Numbered from the stretch's first letter, positions 12,387 to 27,300 are shown. The stretch: DNA of 64,000 nucleotides from Owenia fusiformis (GCA_903813345.2 CAIIXF020000008.1:14556822-14620821), one strand, 5' to 3'. Translations and numbers: made by a program. Notes: a model not told the origin generated them from the letters alone.

Positions 12387-15300
12387 ATGTGGCTGTTTGC
12401 AACGTGTCCATATGTTATATTGCTCTCCATAGTAAATGTTGATATTGGAGGTAAGTGTTATCATGATGACAGCTAAATTTCAAAATGGCCACTAATTTTA
12501 GTAAAAAAAACATAATCTTTGATAACTCAAATATCAGGGGACGGATTTGGTTCAAAATGCTGGCAAAGGAGCTCTGTTCAAGAAGATGGCTGCTATTTAT
12601 CAAAACATGTTTTGTTTGGTGGGATTTGCTACTCCATGATGTTGCTGTTTTCTAGTTGTCTTTTTTTAAGCTATCCATGCTTTGACAACTACAGCCAGCC
12701 CACCAGGGGATGAGTGTGCCATGTGGAAGAGTGTTACCAACAACTTAACCCACAACCCTTGGATATTAATGCATTGTACAGACCATAGTTCTTGTAATGG
12801 CTTTGATTGCGCTGCTACATATTCAAATAATGTGAGTAATAAAGAGGATGATAACTATAATTTTTGTATTAGCCAAGGCGAGAAAGTTATATACTAGCCA
12901 CTTATTTAAAGGGGCACTATGCATAGTTTAGAAGAAAAAAGGATCAAATAATCATTAAAAGATGTTACTTGCACACACAGTCAAATATGTTAAAAAGCTT
13001 GATTTGCATTAATATTGAAACAAGAAAAAAATAACTCACTTGGAAAACAGCATTTGAAGAGTTCATTAGTTGTGCATGCACACTTTTGACAAAGTACATG
13101 TTTTTTAATAACTCATTGTATTTATAGAAACAAAAGATTTTACAATAAAATTCAAAACTACAATAAGCTTTTTTCGAAGTAAATCTTTGATTTGTATACA
13201 GAAGGAAATTTTCTTTCTCCCAAGCTTTTCATTGTATTGTTTTCTGAAGTATTAATAGATTTGTATAATTTTCTACTTTTAGGGTTATATCACTAGCATG
13301 CAAGATTTTTCATTAAGCTTCTGCTTTGGCCTGGTTCTGAACCAGTGTGATAGTCCATTGAATATGGTTACATTTATGGAAGTGCCAGATAAGAAAATCA
13401 ATTTCACCAAAAAATTCTATGAATTTTATGAAGATGTAACATATCAAATTCCAGGTAAATACAAAAACTTACTCCATGTTATTATGTACATTTTACATGT
13501 CTTTGCCTCTTTCATTTGACCACTTGCCTCGAGAAAACCTGTATTTTTACACAGGGCTAAATTTTTTTAACCACTGAATTTTATTTTATTTTATTTTTTT
13601 ATTTTTGCTAGTAATGAAAATCAAATTTCAATTTTACAACTTAGAAGTTTGGCAGGAAATTAAGTGACTGTTACTTTTTGTTTGTATAAACCATCAGAAA
13701 TTGAAGATTGTTACTCATAATTGCGGATTTGGAAATTCATAAGGACGGCAGGGGCAAAAATATTCTTACAAATTTTGAGCCAATTTAGGAGAATTTGTTT
13801 TTCAGATATTTGGCCTTGTATTGAAAATGAGGCTAAAAGGGCCTGAGAGCCTACCCCAAGATTACCCATTGCTTTATCATGTTATTTCCTAATTCATTGC
13901 TTCATTGTTCTTTACCAGGTACAACATATGATCTTGGTGTAGGGACTGCTGATGCCTTTGTAGATGTAACTCTTGAGAAATCTGATGATGGAAAATTCAT
14001 CACTATAGGGGTAACTGTGTATTTTTGGCTCATAACATGAGCAGAACTATATTAGATGAATGAAGCAGGCTAATATGAAAAGATAATAACAGTTAAATAC
14101 AGGGTCACTGTTCCGTCAAAGTAACCTGGTAACAACATCGATGAACTTCCTGGATAAGAGTTTTTTGTTTGTTTTCTTTTAGAAATGCTCTTGGTTGGAA
14201 TTCATTTTTTAATTTGATTTAATTTGTAATTGATTGATTTAGACCATTGCTTTTGTTACATTGATGTAAGTCGTCAAGGTAACACACATTGTTAATATAA
14301 CAAACTTTTATCAATGTAACAAAAACAAACGGCTAAATATATGAATTGCAACTTCATTTACAAAACAAATTCCAAATCGAAGAAACTTATTAAAACTTGA
14401 CTATATTTCCTAGCTTTGTGCCAAATTATAATCTTCAACTTGACTTAAAAGTAGGTTTAAATCGTGAAAAGAAAAAAATCGTAACCAGGAAGTTCATCCA
14501 TTTTGTTACATTGACGTTCCTTCAAAGTAACTAGTTTCGGAACAGTGAGGGTGGGCCAAAAAACAATACTCAAGTTTAAAGATGATTTTCATCTTGTATG
14601 TGAAATCATGCCATTTATACAAGGAACATAAATAATTTCCTAACAGTATGATGCCACCTGATTGAGAAACTGTTGTTTACCAACCATTAAATTATTCAAT
14701 GCGAATTTTCAAATTGTTAAAATGAAGGGAAATTTGAACTTTGGCACCTTCAAAAGAGGTGCATTTGTACAAGTTTAGTGCAAAATTCACCAATAATACC
14801 TCAATCTTTTGAATTAACTTTCAATTGTATATTACATATTGAGTGAAGCTAAGGCTGCAACATGAAGGGAAATTCGGGAATTTTCATTTAGAGTTTTGGT
14901 TGCTCATGACAATTTTAGTATCCAACAAAAAAGTTTTTTCAATCGGATGGTGTCATATTGTAAAGAAATGATTTATCTTTAAAATTATATATAATACATG
15001 GCATGGTTTAAGGTATATCATATGAATCATTCATCTTTAAACTTGGAGGGTACTTTTTTGGCCCACCCTGTGTATACCACCAATGGATGGATGGCCAGAC
15101 AGACTGATGGATGGACAGACAGAGGAATGATGGATGGATGGACAGACAGACTGATGGATGGACAGACAGAGGAATGATGGATGGACAGACAGACAGACCG
15201 ATGGATGGATGGACAAATGGACAGACCAACAGACTGATGCCTAGTCAATCCCATAGGCTCCCTGTGTGAGCCAACCACACTGTACATGCTATTTTCATAT

Positions 15301-18300
15301 TTTGTCTATTAATTTTGTCTTCCCATAGTATCTATTTCATCTGTCAATCACCATTTTCCAAGTCCTCTCAGTTCTTAGTTTTCCAAGTAGTGATAGTGAT
15401 TTTTACATCAAAAGTTGAATTAAAATACAGTATGCTGTATAGAACTTCCATATGATGTTTTTTATGCTGCTTTGGGCATAATGTAATGTACATTTGTATT
15501 CAAGAAATCTATAGCCTTATGAATTATAGCTTTGGACATTCACAATCCATACAATTCTGGGACAGAAAATCTTAAAAAAATGTTTTTACAGTTACTACTG
15601 AAAGTGCGTGTAAAAGTCCCTACGTTGCCAGCACAGTGGCCTGATGAACTCCAGAGAGCGGTTCTTCCCACAACTACCATTCCAGCACACCCATGTAAAT
15701 CCAAGGCACCAATGCCAACCCCAAGACACCAATGTGTTCCCCCGATGAAAAAAGATTCTGGACTTCGTTCATCTTCACCAACAACTTCTTGTAAGTAGTA
15801 CCTGATGGTCTCAGGTAATACTAAGTTTCTCTTGCAGGTTTTTGGGGATGCTAATTAAAAACTTAATTTGTACCAGCTACCAAATTTATTGCATATTTGT
15901 ACAGTGCTCCATTATACATGATTAAAATTGAACCGGTCTATCTATGTGATATGTACATATTTCTTTAAGCTGGAAGACCCCCTGTGAAGCCTCCCACTGA
16001 AAGACCCTATAAACCAGTACCAACAAAAAGACCTCTTCAACACACTCAACAGCCTCCAGCTATTGATGGGAAAGGTTTGTTCATGCTAATTATCCCAACG
16101 AACGAAGTTCGGTAGGGATATAGTGAAGCCCTCCGTCCGTCAGTCCGTCAGTCAGTCAATCAGTCCGTCCGTCCGTCCGTCCGTCCGGAAGATAACTCAA
16201 ATACGAGTTGACGGATTTTCTTCATATTTAGTGGAAAGATGTATATTGGTGAATAGTTGTACGCAAAAAAAAATTTTTTCAAGATGGTCGCCGCTTTAAA
16301 AATGACGGGACTTTTTCGCAAAAAACATAAATTTTTCATTCTAAACCAAAGTAATTCATATTATTGTTTGAAATTTTGGCAGTACACTGTATATTCACAA
16401 CATCTATCTATTTCACATATATTCCGTGTTTTTCATCCTGACCCCCAGGGGCCGTGTATGGGGGGTCAGGAAAACAGTAATTTTCGCTAATTTTTAGATC
16501 TTTCTGAAGTATAGCTTTATTATACTCAAATGAAAGGCAATTAAGAGTAGATTGCAAATATTGTATCTTTTTTCTGATTCGAGCCTCGTAAAATTCAAAA
16601 TGGCCGTCTAATATACGATTTCACAATAATTTTTCGATCCCTTCAAAGTATGGCTATATTATACTCAAATTGAAGGAATTTTGGAGTGGATCACAATAAT
16701 GGTATTATTCTTCAGATTTGTACCTCAGAAAATTCAAAATGGCTGCTTTGCAGGAATTCGCAATTCTAAAATCTAAATTTTTCAATTTTAACCAAAGAAA
16801 TGAGTATAATTGATTGGAATTCGGTAATTGATATTTTGTTCGTTGGGATTTGCTACTCCGCGGAGTTGCCATTGTCTAGTTTGAAGCAACTGTGATTTTG
16901 TTAAATTAATTTCTTATCCCATCGAACTAAGATCAGGGGAATATCACACGAGAATAGCCTGACAACGGTAAAGTCAGATACCATTGTCACAAATGGCGGA
17001 CATAATCGTCGCTTCAATTAGAATTTCATGAATTGTATGTTTAATAGAGCACTTAGACTAAGTTGCTTTGTACAGTTAATAATGTTCTACCATCGAAATA
17101 AAGTCTAGTTTAACCGATCAAAATGAGATACGGGACAACAGACACTGTAATTACCATATGCCGTTGTCTTTCTAAATTACTCAAATTCAGATTCTGTTGT
17201 CATTAACGATATAAAAGACGCTATATTGTGACGATTCACGACCCAATTTGATCGCAATTGGGATTTCATATGAAACATTATCACAAGAGGTTATACATGC
17301 ACAGAATTAGCGACGATGAAATCCCTTGAAATGAGGACTAAGTGATTAAACAGTTGAAGCGACGGTTATGTCCGCCATTCAGTATCTGACTTTACCGTTG
17401 TGCCTATTTTAGGATTTTTGCTTTAGCTCGAAAAGTAGTAGAGTGATTTTGTTCATGGAGCGGTTTTCTTAGAATTTTATATGTTTAATAATCAGTACAC
17501 TATCTATTGAAGATTTGGCTATGGCAGCCAGTTTTATGTGTTTTTTCACATTTTTGTTTTCTCATATGAACAATATTAACTTGTCATATTTTACGTTTTT
17601 ACTTATAGATTGAAAAATAATGGAGCGATTTTCTTGGAATTTTATATGTTAATACTGAAAAAGCATATTTATTCTAATGACTCATTGGCTAATACATGGC
17701 CATTATAAATAATAGTGTCCATTTTTATATGTTATTCTATGTTTTTGCTAGATGTATATAACTAGAAAAATTATGAAGCGATTTCTTTAAATTTTATATG
17801 TCAATACATTATTACACTATCTAATGACAATTTGGCTGATACATGGCCATTATAAATATGTTATTTATGTTTTTTTGCTATAACTAGAAAAATTATGGAG
17901 AGGTTTCAGAATTTTATATGTTGATAATCTGTACACAATCTATTGAAAATAAATTTTTTGTGTTATTTCACATTTTTGTTTTCTCATTTTAATGAATATA
18001 TATTTGATTGATTCTAGGTTCGTTTTTACAAAAATGTGAGAAGACAATTACGATCAACAATGCATATAACGAAATTCACCTGCATAGCAATGGTGGTGAA
18101 TACTACAAAGATGGTGAGAAGATCAAGTGTGATGTGTGGTTTGTCTCTGGAGTCCCTAATACTACAATCTCTGTCAAGTTTCCATCCTATGGTATTGCTA
18201 TTGATGGTGACACACAGTCAGACTGGCCCTCATCTGCACTATCAGCAGGCATACCAGGTGCTCCACATGCAAGAGGTGATGATGGGTAAGCAAGAATTTT

Positions 18301-21300
18301 TATGAACATAAATGTAACTAATTATGTTGTGCAGGTTACAGGTACCGTGGAGTAAGTTCACTATCTGTCAGATAGTCTGTCTGGAAAATAACTCACTTAC
18401 TAATGGATGGATTTGCTTCATATTTATTGGAAATATGTATATTGGTAAACAGTTTTACGCAAAAAGCTAGGTAAGATATGGCAGGCATTTTCAAAGGGCT
18501 ATATCTTTAGTTCTAAGAATAACTTTAATCACAAAAACAAATGGTTATGCTAGATCCATGTCTTGTCTTCAATAAATGACAGTAGGATGATAATCAAGTC
18601 GATTGGATTATCTCTTAAGCTGTCCCTAATCTAACCATCTTCGCCAATTTTCCCGAATTCGGCCGCAATTTTCACCAAAAATGCAGCATTTTATTTCAGC
18701 TTTTATGGCAAAATTAGAATTTATTGTAAGGAATGATTTACCTCTGAAAAGGAAAACTTAATTACTTTGGGATTAGGATAATCCGAAAACAATGATTTTT
18801 TTAGGCCGAATTTTCGACCTAAAAGTAGCAATTTTTTAATAAGTTTAATGCACGAAAACATTGAGCTATGTCACATGATTGATCTCCAAAAAGAAAAAAA
18901 AATGATCTCAATGAGATAAGCATTATCTGATAATCCATTTGTCATTTTTACCTCATAGGTCATGACCTTAGTGTATAGTGTATGAAAAGATGTCACTTAG
19001 AGCGACATTAAGATGTACCCTATTTTATGCAATGATGTTTATAGATAGAGTTATATATGGTCCATATGGTCCATTGTTTTTGCTGATTGGAATTTTTATG
19101 GAATAAACAGTTTAATGCTATGGGTTTTGCCCTTTGACAATAGGTACATTGCATTGTGTAATTAAGATATACACACTTCCCTACCACGTGACCACGTTTA
19201 AAAGGGAAACAGGGTACAGCTAAGTTGCAAATGGAGGACGTGGGTTTAATTCCATATTTCTGAACGTAAAATACATTTTACATTTATTTTTAGTGTTCTA
19301 CCAGACATAGAATTGATTCATCAAGCAGTTTGTAGAAAAAAAACCACTATAGGCAAAGTTAGATAATAGTGGGCGCAGTGAAGCAAAACTTAATGCAATA
19401 CACGATACATTTCAGTAAATCTGTCAACGTACAGGGAGCATGTAAGTTTCCCTTCGAAAATGTTACATTGATTGGCAAATCGTGAAGAACAAAATGTCGT
19501 GGCATGATGGTATTTTGAACAAACTATTTTAAACGATCGGTTTTTGAGGACGGTAGTGAATTAGACCATTCAAGGGGTTATATCGAAAGATTCTTTACAT
19601 GTAGTTCACGCAATTTTAATTATTCTGAATAGCGGATAGTCATTAATCCTGATAGCCAATAGTCATTTATCACTTACGTGTTTATATTTAATTTCGTTAT
19701 TTTATTTCAATTTGATACCCTAGTTACACGTATAATCTAGCAATCTAGTGTTCTTGTTAATTTAATGACTAAAATGCATTTACGACCTGAAAGCCCGTGT
19801 CTAAATCTACTAAATAATGTTTACTTTATTTGGATTAAATAACAACTTTTGCAGCTGTGTACCGTGTACTATGACATATCAAATATTTTAAAATTTAAAA
19901 CGATATTTTTTACATTATTTCTTCAACTATCATATAACTTGGAACATGGACTTCACTATTGCGCCACTGAAGTTCAGCGAATAGCAATATTGACTCACTC
20001 CGAGCACCAAACGTATTAACCTTTTCACTAAGCAGTCGATATACTCAAAAGCGACCTGATTGAAAGCCAAAAAATTCGCGCATGCGCTATCGAGGTAGGG
20101 TAGTGTGATATAGTCATTCGATCACTCTACTAGTATTCCCTCAGTCAATACTTCGGGCTTTGTATAAAAAAAACTTTATAACTTGTACCCACGTACCTAC
20201 GTACTTGGGGCATGATACATTCTTTGAAGGGTTCATTTCTAACGTTTCAGATTATTCAGATTATATGAATTGTAGGTGCATTAATGCACTAGTAGACCTG
20301 ATGACCATTGTGAATTCTTGTCTTTTATGGATTATGGCGACGGCTTTTGAGAATGGATGTTGACCCTTTAAAACGCCTATGGACTTGGAAGAGACTAGAT
20401 TTTATCTATCCCACATCATTTGAGACTGAATGCTCTATCTTGTATGAGTACTTGTATCTACAACTATTTTTGAGGTTATGAGTATTGGCTATCAATTTCT
20501 AATTTTTTCTTCTACATGTATTGTAATGACTTCAGTATGAATGAAATGTCCCTTGGTGTTCTGGTCTTTGATTGTGATATCGGTTCTTGAATGTTTGGGG
20601 GAAAGGGGGTATAAGACATTGTTTCCTTTCACGTTAGATCATGGTTTTGAGATATATGGTGTTTGTTTTTCTTGACTGGTATGCACTTAGAGTTTGCTTT
20701 TTCTTGCTAAGTTCCATTACAACTTTTGGTCCTTTCCCTTGACACCAGTGCTTAGATATTCTTATAGAACTAACATTTCTAGTCATAAAATAAGGCCAGA
20801 ATTGCAAAATTGTTTATTTTTGCTATTTTATCCTCGATAAAAAATGCCTAATTGAAATGCTCGTTCACTATAGAACCAATCTATACTAAAACGTTTTTTA
20901 TTTGCTGGGAAATTCCAGGAAGTCGTCTAAAAGGTGTCACCTATATTGCCACATTTAGATTGCTCCCCCATTCAATATGGAATCATCATCCACTGTTAAG
21001 CACAACTGCACAAATTACAGTGTCGTGTGTTGGGGTGAATTTAAGATTCCTGAGACTAAAATTATCTTTATTCATGCTGCGATTAAATAAAATGAAACAT
21101 AGAATACCCTGACATATTTAAAACTTAGACTTAACTCACTTAACTCAGTGTTAGGATGGATTTTCTCTATTGAAAAGTCCTTTGGAAGGCACTATTTTGA
21201 CAATCAATAAAAACTAAAATTAACAATTTTGGCTTTATTTTATGACTCTATATCTATCTATCTTTGACTAGACGAATTTCACATCTATGGATACTATGAA

Positions 21301-24300
21301 TGTTAATTAATACCTCAGATAGCATTAAAATTTTGGTCAATTTGAAGACCTTTTTACCTTAAAGAATGTACAGTAGTAACAAAGAAGAGTGCATTCTTGT
21401 TCTATTGTTTTTGAAAAATGGACACTGTAAGCTATCTAAAACCAGTGTGGCACAAAATGTGATTGACAGTGTTTGGCTCAATATTAACACCTTGACTGTC
21501 ACATACAGTGCACCGAAGCTGCACTAATTAAACCCTTTTCAATCGCTCAATAGTTGAATTGTGAACAAAAAATAAATAAAAGTTTTAACTGTACCTTGCC
21601 TGATACATGCAGTGCATTGAAGCTGAACCAATTAAACCAACCCACTTCTTTACACACTTACCTCATAGTTAATACAAAAGATTTTTTCTAAACTTGGATC
21701 ATGGGTCATTTACCTTTCATAAGAGTCAGTGTGGGGTTTAAATAAGATAAACTATTCGAACTTGTTCTTATGAGAACTAATAACTAATTCACTAAAGGGA
21801 GTCGCATTGGCACATACAAATGCTTTTGGGTTCCCTGGCTGCCACTTGGTTTGGGGTTGTTGCTTTTAGGGGCTGTAATTAGGAATAGAGGTTTTGGTTC
21901 AAATGAGGGATCCCAAACTTATCTGTAGGCCATATGCCTATGTAAAAGTAGAAGTGAGCTTATGAACATCGATAGCACTCATAAGCTGCCTTCCTACTAC
22001 TTTTCCCTAGGCCTATGCTGTAGGTCAATCGACGGAATTATGATTAAGCTTAGAGGTGCTGTGATTCCAGAGATTAATAAATGCTGCATCTAATATATCA
22101 CCATTGTAATTAAGGGCATTCTTGAGTGGATTTGACCTAGGATGAAGAAACTATATAGGTGACCACGGGCGATGAAAGCACATTATAAGTAGTTTTCGCG
22201 AATTCAACTAACAGCTGCCAGATCAACCTACTATTTTATGCCTCATTAAATATTAATAGTAAATGCCACTATTTCATTCATATTAAAATGAATTTGCCAT
22301 CAAAAGTAGGTTAAATCATCGCCTTTTACCCAACATATGACATCATGAATACTTTCAAAGTGCAGTCTAATACTGAGTGAGCCAAAAATGTAGCCCAAAC
22401 ATATTCCGCATGTGCTAAAGAGTTATTTCGCATAATAAAACCTTGTTTAATGTTCTTTCATTTTACTAAGTTTAATTGGCCCTGCCTAAATGGTCGGGAT
22501 TTTATGTCTATAATACGAAATATGGTCCAAAATGCCAGCCTCATCTCATGACTATGGGCTATCTCTGATATAATGTAAACCCCAACAACAAGTTGGAGAA
22601 AAATTTCTGTGACCGTGAACTTACAACCTCAACCGACCAGTGCAGGTCTTGCAAATTTGTAGAATTGCCATAGAATTGTGGCAATGAGAAATGGACCCAT
22701 GAAACATGGTAAAACGCAAAAAAGATATTACATGGTAAAATGAGCCAAATATGATTTCAACTAATACTGGATAAATGAGTTTATATCATTCCTTTTGATA
22801 GCAATTTTGTCTCACCCTGTAATTCATTTTATTTTCACACTTATTCATTTCAGCCTGCCCAAACAAAAATCTAGGTTGAATAGTCAAAACCAGGTACATG
22901 TAATTACAAAGAACTATTCAGTATATAAATAGCTCTACGTGAATGACACAACTGTTTTATACACAAACAATATAAGGTAAATTACAGGATTAAGCCAATC
23001 CATAACGCTGAGTAAGTCACTAGCTGAGTGTTTGAAACAATGTAGCAAACAAATTATTGTGACACTTAGCTGCCCTCTATTTTGTTATTGTATAATATTA
23101 GTATGAAGCACTTAATAATATCAGAAAAAATTAGGAAAAAATCACGAAAAAAATACCAAAAAGTAGGTTCATAATTAACTTTTCCCCTTTACAGTTTAGA
23201 TTGTGTCTAAAAGTTCAATACAACTTTGCACTAAAAATTATTAAAAAGGCCTGCATTTTTGGTGAAAATTGCGTAAGTATTAGGGAAAATTGGTGAGGAT
23301 GGGTGGATTAGGGACAGCTTAAGAGATAATCCAATCAACTTGATTATCATCCTAATGTAATTTATTGAAGATAAGACATGGATCTAACAGAACCATTTAA
23401 TTTTGTGGTTAAATTATTTTTCAAACTAAAGATATAGCCCTTTGAAAAATGCTTGCCATATCTTACCTACACTTTTTACCAAAAAGTGGGATCCAGTTTC
23501 AAAATATAATTACAATTTAGAAATGGGATATTCATAAATCTATTCCCTCGATTAGGAAATGAGGAAAAATGTTGTAATGAAATGTCCTTTCCTGGTTTCT
23601 TTGAGAAACCTTCCTCTCAGTGCTGTTTACATCATTTAAAAGATACAGCTATTACTATCTAAATAGACATTGTGATTATATTACAGCATACTGGTTTATG
23701 ACATGGTGGCAAAGAAATACATGTTGGGGGATAGTGAAACGAGATGGGCTGGCGCAAAAGGACTAAGATGGCATTTTTCAGGTGGTGATGTACAACAGAA
23801 GGAGTATCAATACTACAACATGTACCTGGGAAAGATGAAAGATGTGGAGACAGTAAAGAAGTTTACAAAACCAGCCAAAGTGTATGTGAGCTATAAAGGA
23901 GAACCAAGGAAAGATAGTTTTACTATGGAGATTGGGTTAGTTGGACTCCCAACAACCACCCCTACACCACCATTACCAACAACAACAACAACACCCATAT
24001 CTTCAACACTAACACCAAATAAAATAACAACAGCAATTGGTAAGCAATTGTTTAGCCGTCCATGTTCACATTGCAGTTATGAATACAATCTTTATTTTTA
24101 GAAATATTGTCGGCCAAATATTATTTATATTTTGTATTCATATGCTCTAGTAGGCAGTCATTTTAATGTCCTCACATGGGTTAGCTATTGCAATTGCCCA
24201 CTTGTCTGTCTGTGTGTCCCTCTGTCTGATAACAATATTGAAAGGGTTCACCTTTTAAATTTGTGTATATAAAGTATTCAGTAGTTCCATAAGTGGCATC

Positions 24301-27300
24301 TCAAAAGCTCGCATAGATTCAAAAAATTTTTTTTTTTTTTTTTTTTTTTCTTTTTTTTTTTTATTCCAAATAACATATATACAATACATAATATTTACAA
24401 TCTAAGAGCTTTTTCGCTCTCATAAAAAAACAATAAATTTCCCTCACAGTTCTTATATTTGAAATCATGAATAGTTTTCTTAATAACAAGGGTTTCGTAA
24501 AATAACTCTGGCTTCATTTCAGCCAGTCCTAACTTTTCGTTATTGTTTAACTGGCTACCTTGCCATAAAATACTTATAGAGGGACAAGTAACGAAAAAAT
24601 GTAAGTTATCATCTCTTGCATTGCATTGTTTGCATAAATCACTTGTTTCTATTTTACATTTTTTTAGATAAACACCATTAGGGTATATGTTATGGAAAAT
24701 CTTCCATTGTATAACTAACAGTGATGCTTCTTTTGTACAATGAAAAAGGGATTTCCATATTCCTTCAGATATATTTATCCCATCATATTTGATTTTGCAT
24801 GTTCTTTTTAGAACAAGTGACTCTCTAATGTTTTGTGATGACACTTTCTTGATGTTAATATTGTTAAAATACAATGTGTCATCAGTGTTATTTAATTCAT
24901 ACAAATCCTGTTTTATGCAAGCTTTCAGCATATTATATTGTAACAAAGTTTGACCAGTTTTTCCGATTTTACATGTCATTTCCTCATAAGTACATAGTCT
25001 ACCATTTTTAATAACATCATTTATAAATATTATTCCTCTATTTATCCAATTATAAAAAACCAAAGAGTGACCACTCCATGTAATGTTACAATTATTCCAT
25101 AGGATGTTATTATTTCTATGCCTATTATGCTGCATCCATATTTTAAGTACAGATTTATAAAAATTGTTGAAATGCTCACATCCTTTAAGTTTATTAAATT
25201 CAATGTTACTATTCAAGACACTGAAATTATTTCCAACCTTATTAAACATATACAATGGAATACACTTCCAATGACCTTTACTTTCATCTTGTAATCGTTT
25301 GATCCATTGAATTGCAAAGGCTGATTGCAAATCAAAACAATTTATCATTTTTAGGCCACCATGTTTAAAATCTTGAACTAAAATATCACGCTTAAGTTTA
25401 TCAGGGACCCTTTTAAGATCCTCCTCTTTATATTTGCCCTTTGACCACAAAAATTTAAAAAGTAGCGTATTAATTCTATTTAGTAAGTTGTCTGGTAAAA
25501 TAAAGGCCTGCATGATATATGAAAATTGAGATATAATGAGTGATTTGGCTAAAATTACCTTTCCCATAATGGTAAGATATCTGCCTGACCACGATTTAAT
25601 AATATTCATACATTTCCTAAACTTTGGCTCAAAATTTACGTCATTTCTCACAACATTTAATGTAGTGCTAAATGTTATACCAAGTACTTTTATACTATTT
25701 TCTTGACCAAGTTTCCATTTGACGTCTCCTAATGTGTCATTTCTATGCTTCCATTTCCCTAGCCACATTGCCTCAGTTTTATGTACATTCATTTTAAGAC
25801 CAGATATATTTGAAAAAGCTTCAAAATCATCTATACATTTTAAAAATGATTGCTCATCTTTAACAAAAATAGTAGAATCATCTGCATATTGGAGCAGCTT
25901 AACATCTTCATTACAACCTGGTAATTCTATTCCATGAACATCATGGTTGCTTCGTAATCTGCATGCCAACAGTTCACATGCAATTATATACAGTAAAGGT
26001 GAAAGGGGACACCCTTGACGAATACCACGCTCTAATTTAATATTACCTACAATCCAGCCATTGTGAAAAATATGACTTTGGCTATTTTTGTTCAAAGTTT
26101 CAATCCATTTGGTCAAAGTGTCACCAAAGCCAAAAAATTTAAGAGAATACAACATAAATTCCTTTGATATGGAATCAAAGGCTTTAGAGTAATCAATAGC
26201 CAACATGATACCCTGCAAATTATTTGTGTTAAGATATACAATAATGTCATCAATTGCTCTTAAAATCTGAGCTGCAGTTCTGGATTTGATATAACCACAT
26301 TGGTCCTCATGAACAATATTACAAATTACACCTTTTATTCTAGTAGCAATAACTTTAGCAGCATTTTTATAGTCAACATTTGTAAGGGTCAATGGTCTCC
26401 AGTTTTTTAATTCATTCCGATCCATATCCTTTTTTGGAATAAGTACCATTAAACCTTTTTTCTGGGTATGTGATAATTCACCTTTCGAGTAAGCCTTATT
26501 AATTGAAAGTACAACCAGTTTACCTATTTTTGTGAAAAACATCTTATAAAAAGCAACTGTAATTCCGTCTAAACCAGGGCTTGAATCATTTTTCATTGAG
26601 TTAATTGCTAATTTACATTCATTAAGTGTAATTTCACCTTCACAGCTACTGCTTTGTTCATATGTTAATTTTGGTACATATACATCCCTCATAAAATCAT
26701 CCAATACAGCAGGTCTGAAAAGAGTTTTCTTTGAATATAAATCACTGTAAAACCTATTAATTTCATTAATAATATGATCCTGATTTTTTACAATGTCACC
26801 ATTACTAAGTTTTAAAGATGAAATACATTTGTGTTTAGCTCTTGCTTTCTCAAGTTGTAAAAAGTACTTTGTGTTCATTTCACCCTGATCACATCACTCA
26901 ACCTTTGATCTCACCTGAGCACCTCGAGCCTCATTAATAGCACATACATCATATAATTGTTTATAGTCATTAACTTTATTTTTTAAAGTTATATTGTTAA
27001 CATCTTTAGCAAGAGCTTTACATGCATTCTCTAGATTCATTTTCACCCTTTTCATATCATCCCTTCGTGCTTTTGCCATTTGCTTGCCATAGCTCATAGA
27101 AAAATCTTTGATCTTAGATTTACAATTATCCCAAAGTACATCTGCACCTAAATTGTATTCATTTAAATTTACATTATCTAATATAGCATTCATTTCTCTA
27201 ACAAAATCTATATCTTTGAGCATGCTGTTATTAAATTTCCAGTATGATGGACCTTGTGCATGAGTTTCACTTGAAAAATTAGCAATAACACCTCTATGAT

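Larger units (their letters stand above)
18018..24039 (+). other. Gene B exons 7-8: CUB-like domain and Thr/Pro stalk
   Basis: Exon 18018-18285 and exon 23687-24039 together encode a domain with the CUB-like order: C-x-TI, hydrophobic strand, DGEKIKCDVWF, ISVKFPSYGIAIDG, then ILVYDMVAKKYMLG and WAGAKGLRWHFSGGD, closing with VYVSYKGEP and FTMEIGLVGLP. Only the first two cysteines of a canonical four-Cys CUB domain are obvious, so the label is tentative. It ends in a run of Thr and Pro (PTTTPTPPLPTTTTTP) that looks like an O-glycosylated stalk. A 5.4-kb intron splits the domain and holds the large inverted-repeat structure at 18.46-23.48 kb. Confidence 0.65.

Noticed and set aside
15008-15287. 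Two overlapping Pro/Ser-His-rich ORFs on the minus strand
   Set aside because: Both are translations of the GATG/GACA microsatellite.
18036-18305. Alternative-frame ORF overlapping gene B exon 7
   Set aside because: The frame with conserved CUB-like residues, shared with gene A and phase-matched to both neighbours, is the other one.
19014-19216. GTACCC...GGGTAC opposed words as MITE ends
   Set aside because: Pairing beyond about 6-8 bp is poor and no duplication is visible; too weak to list.
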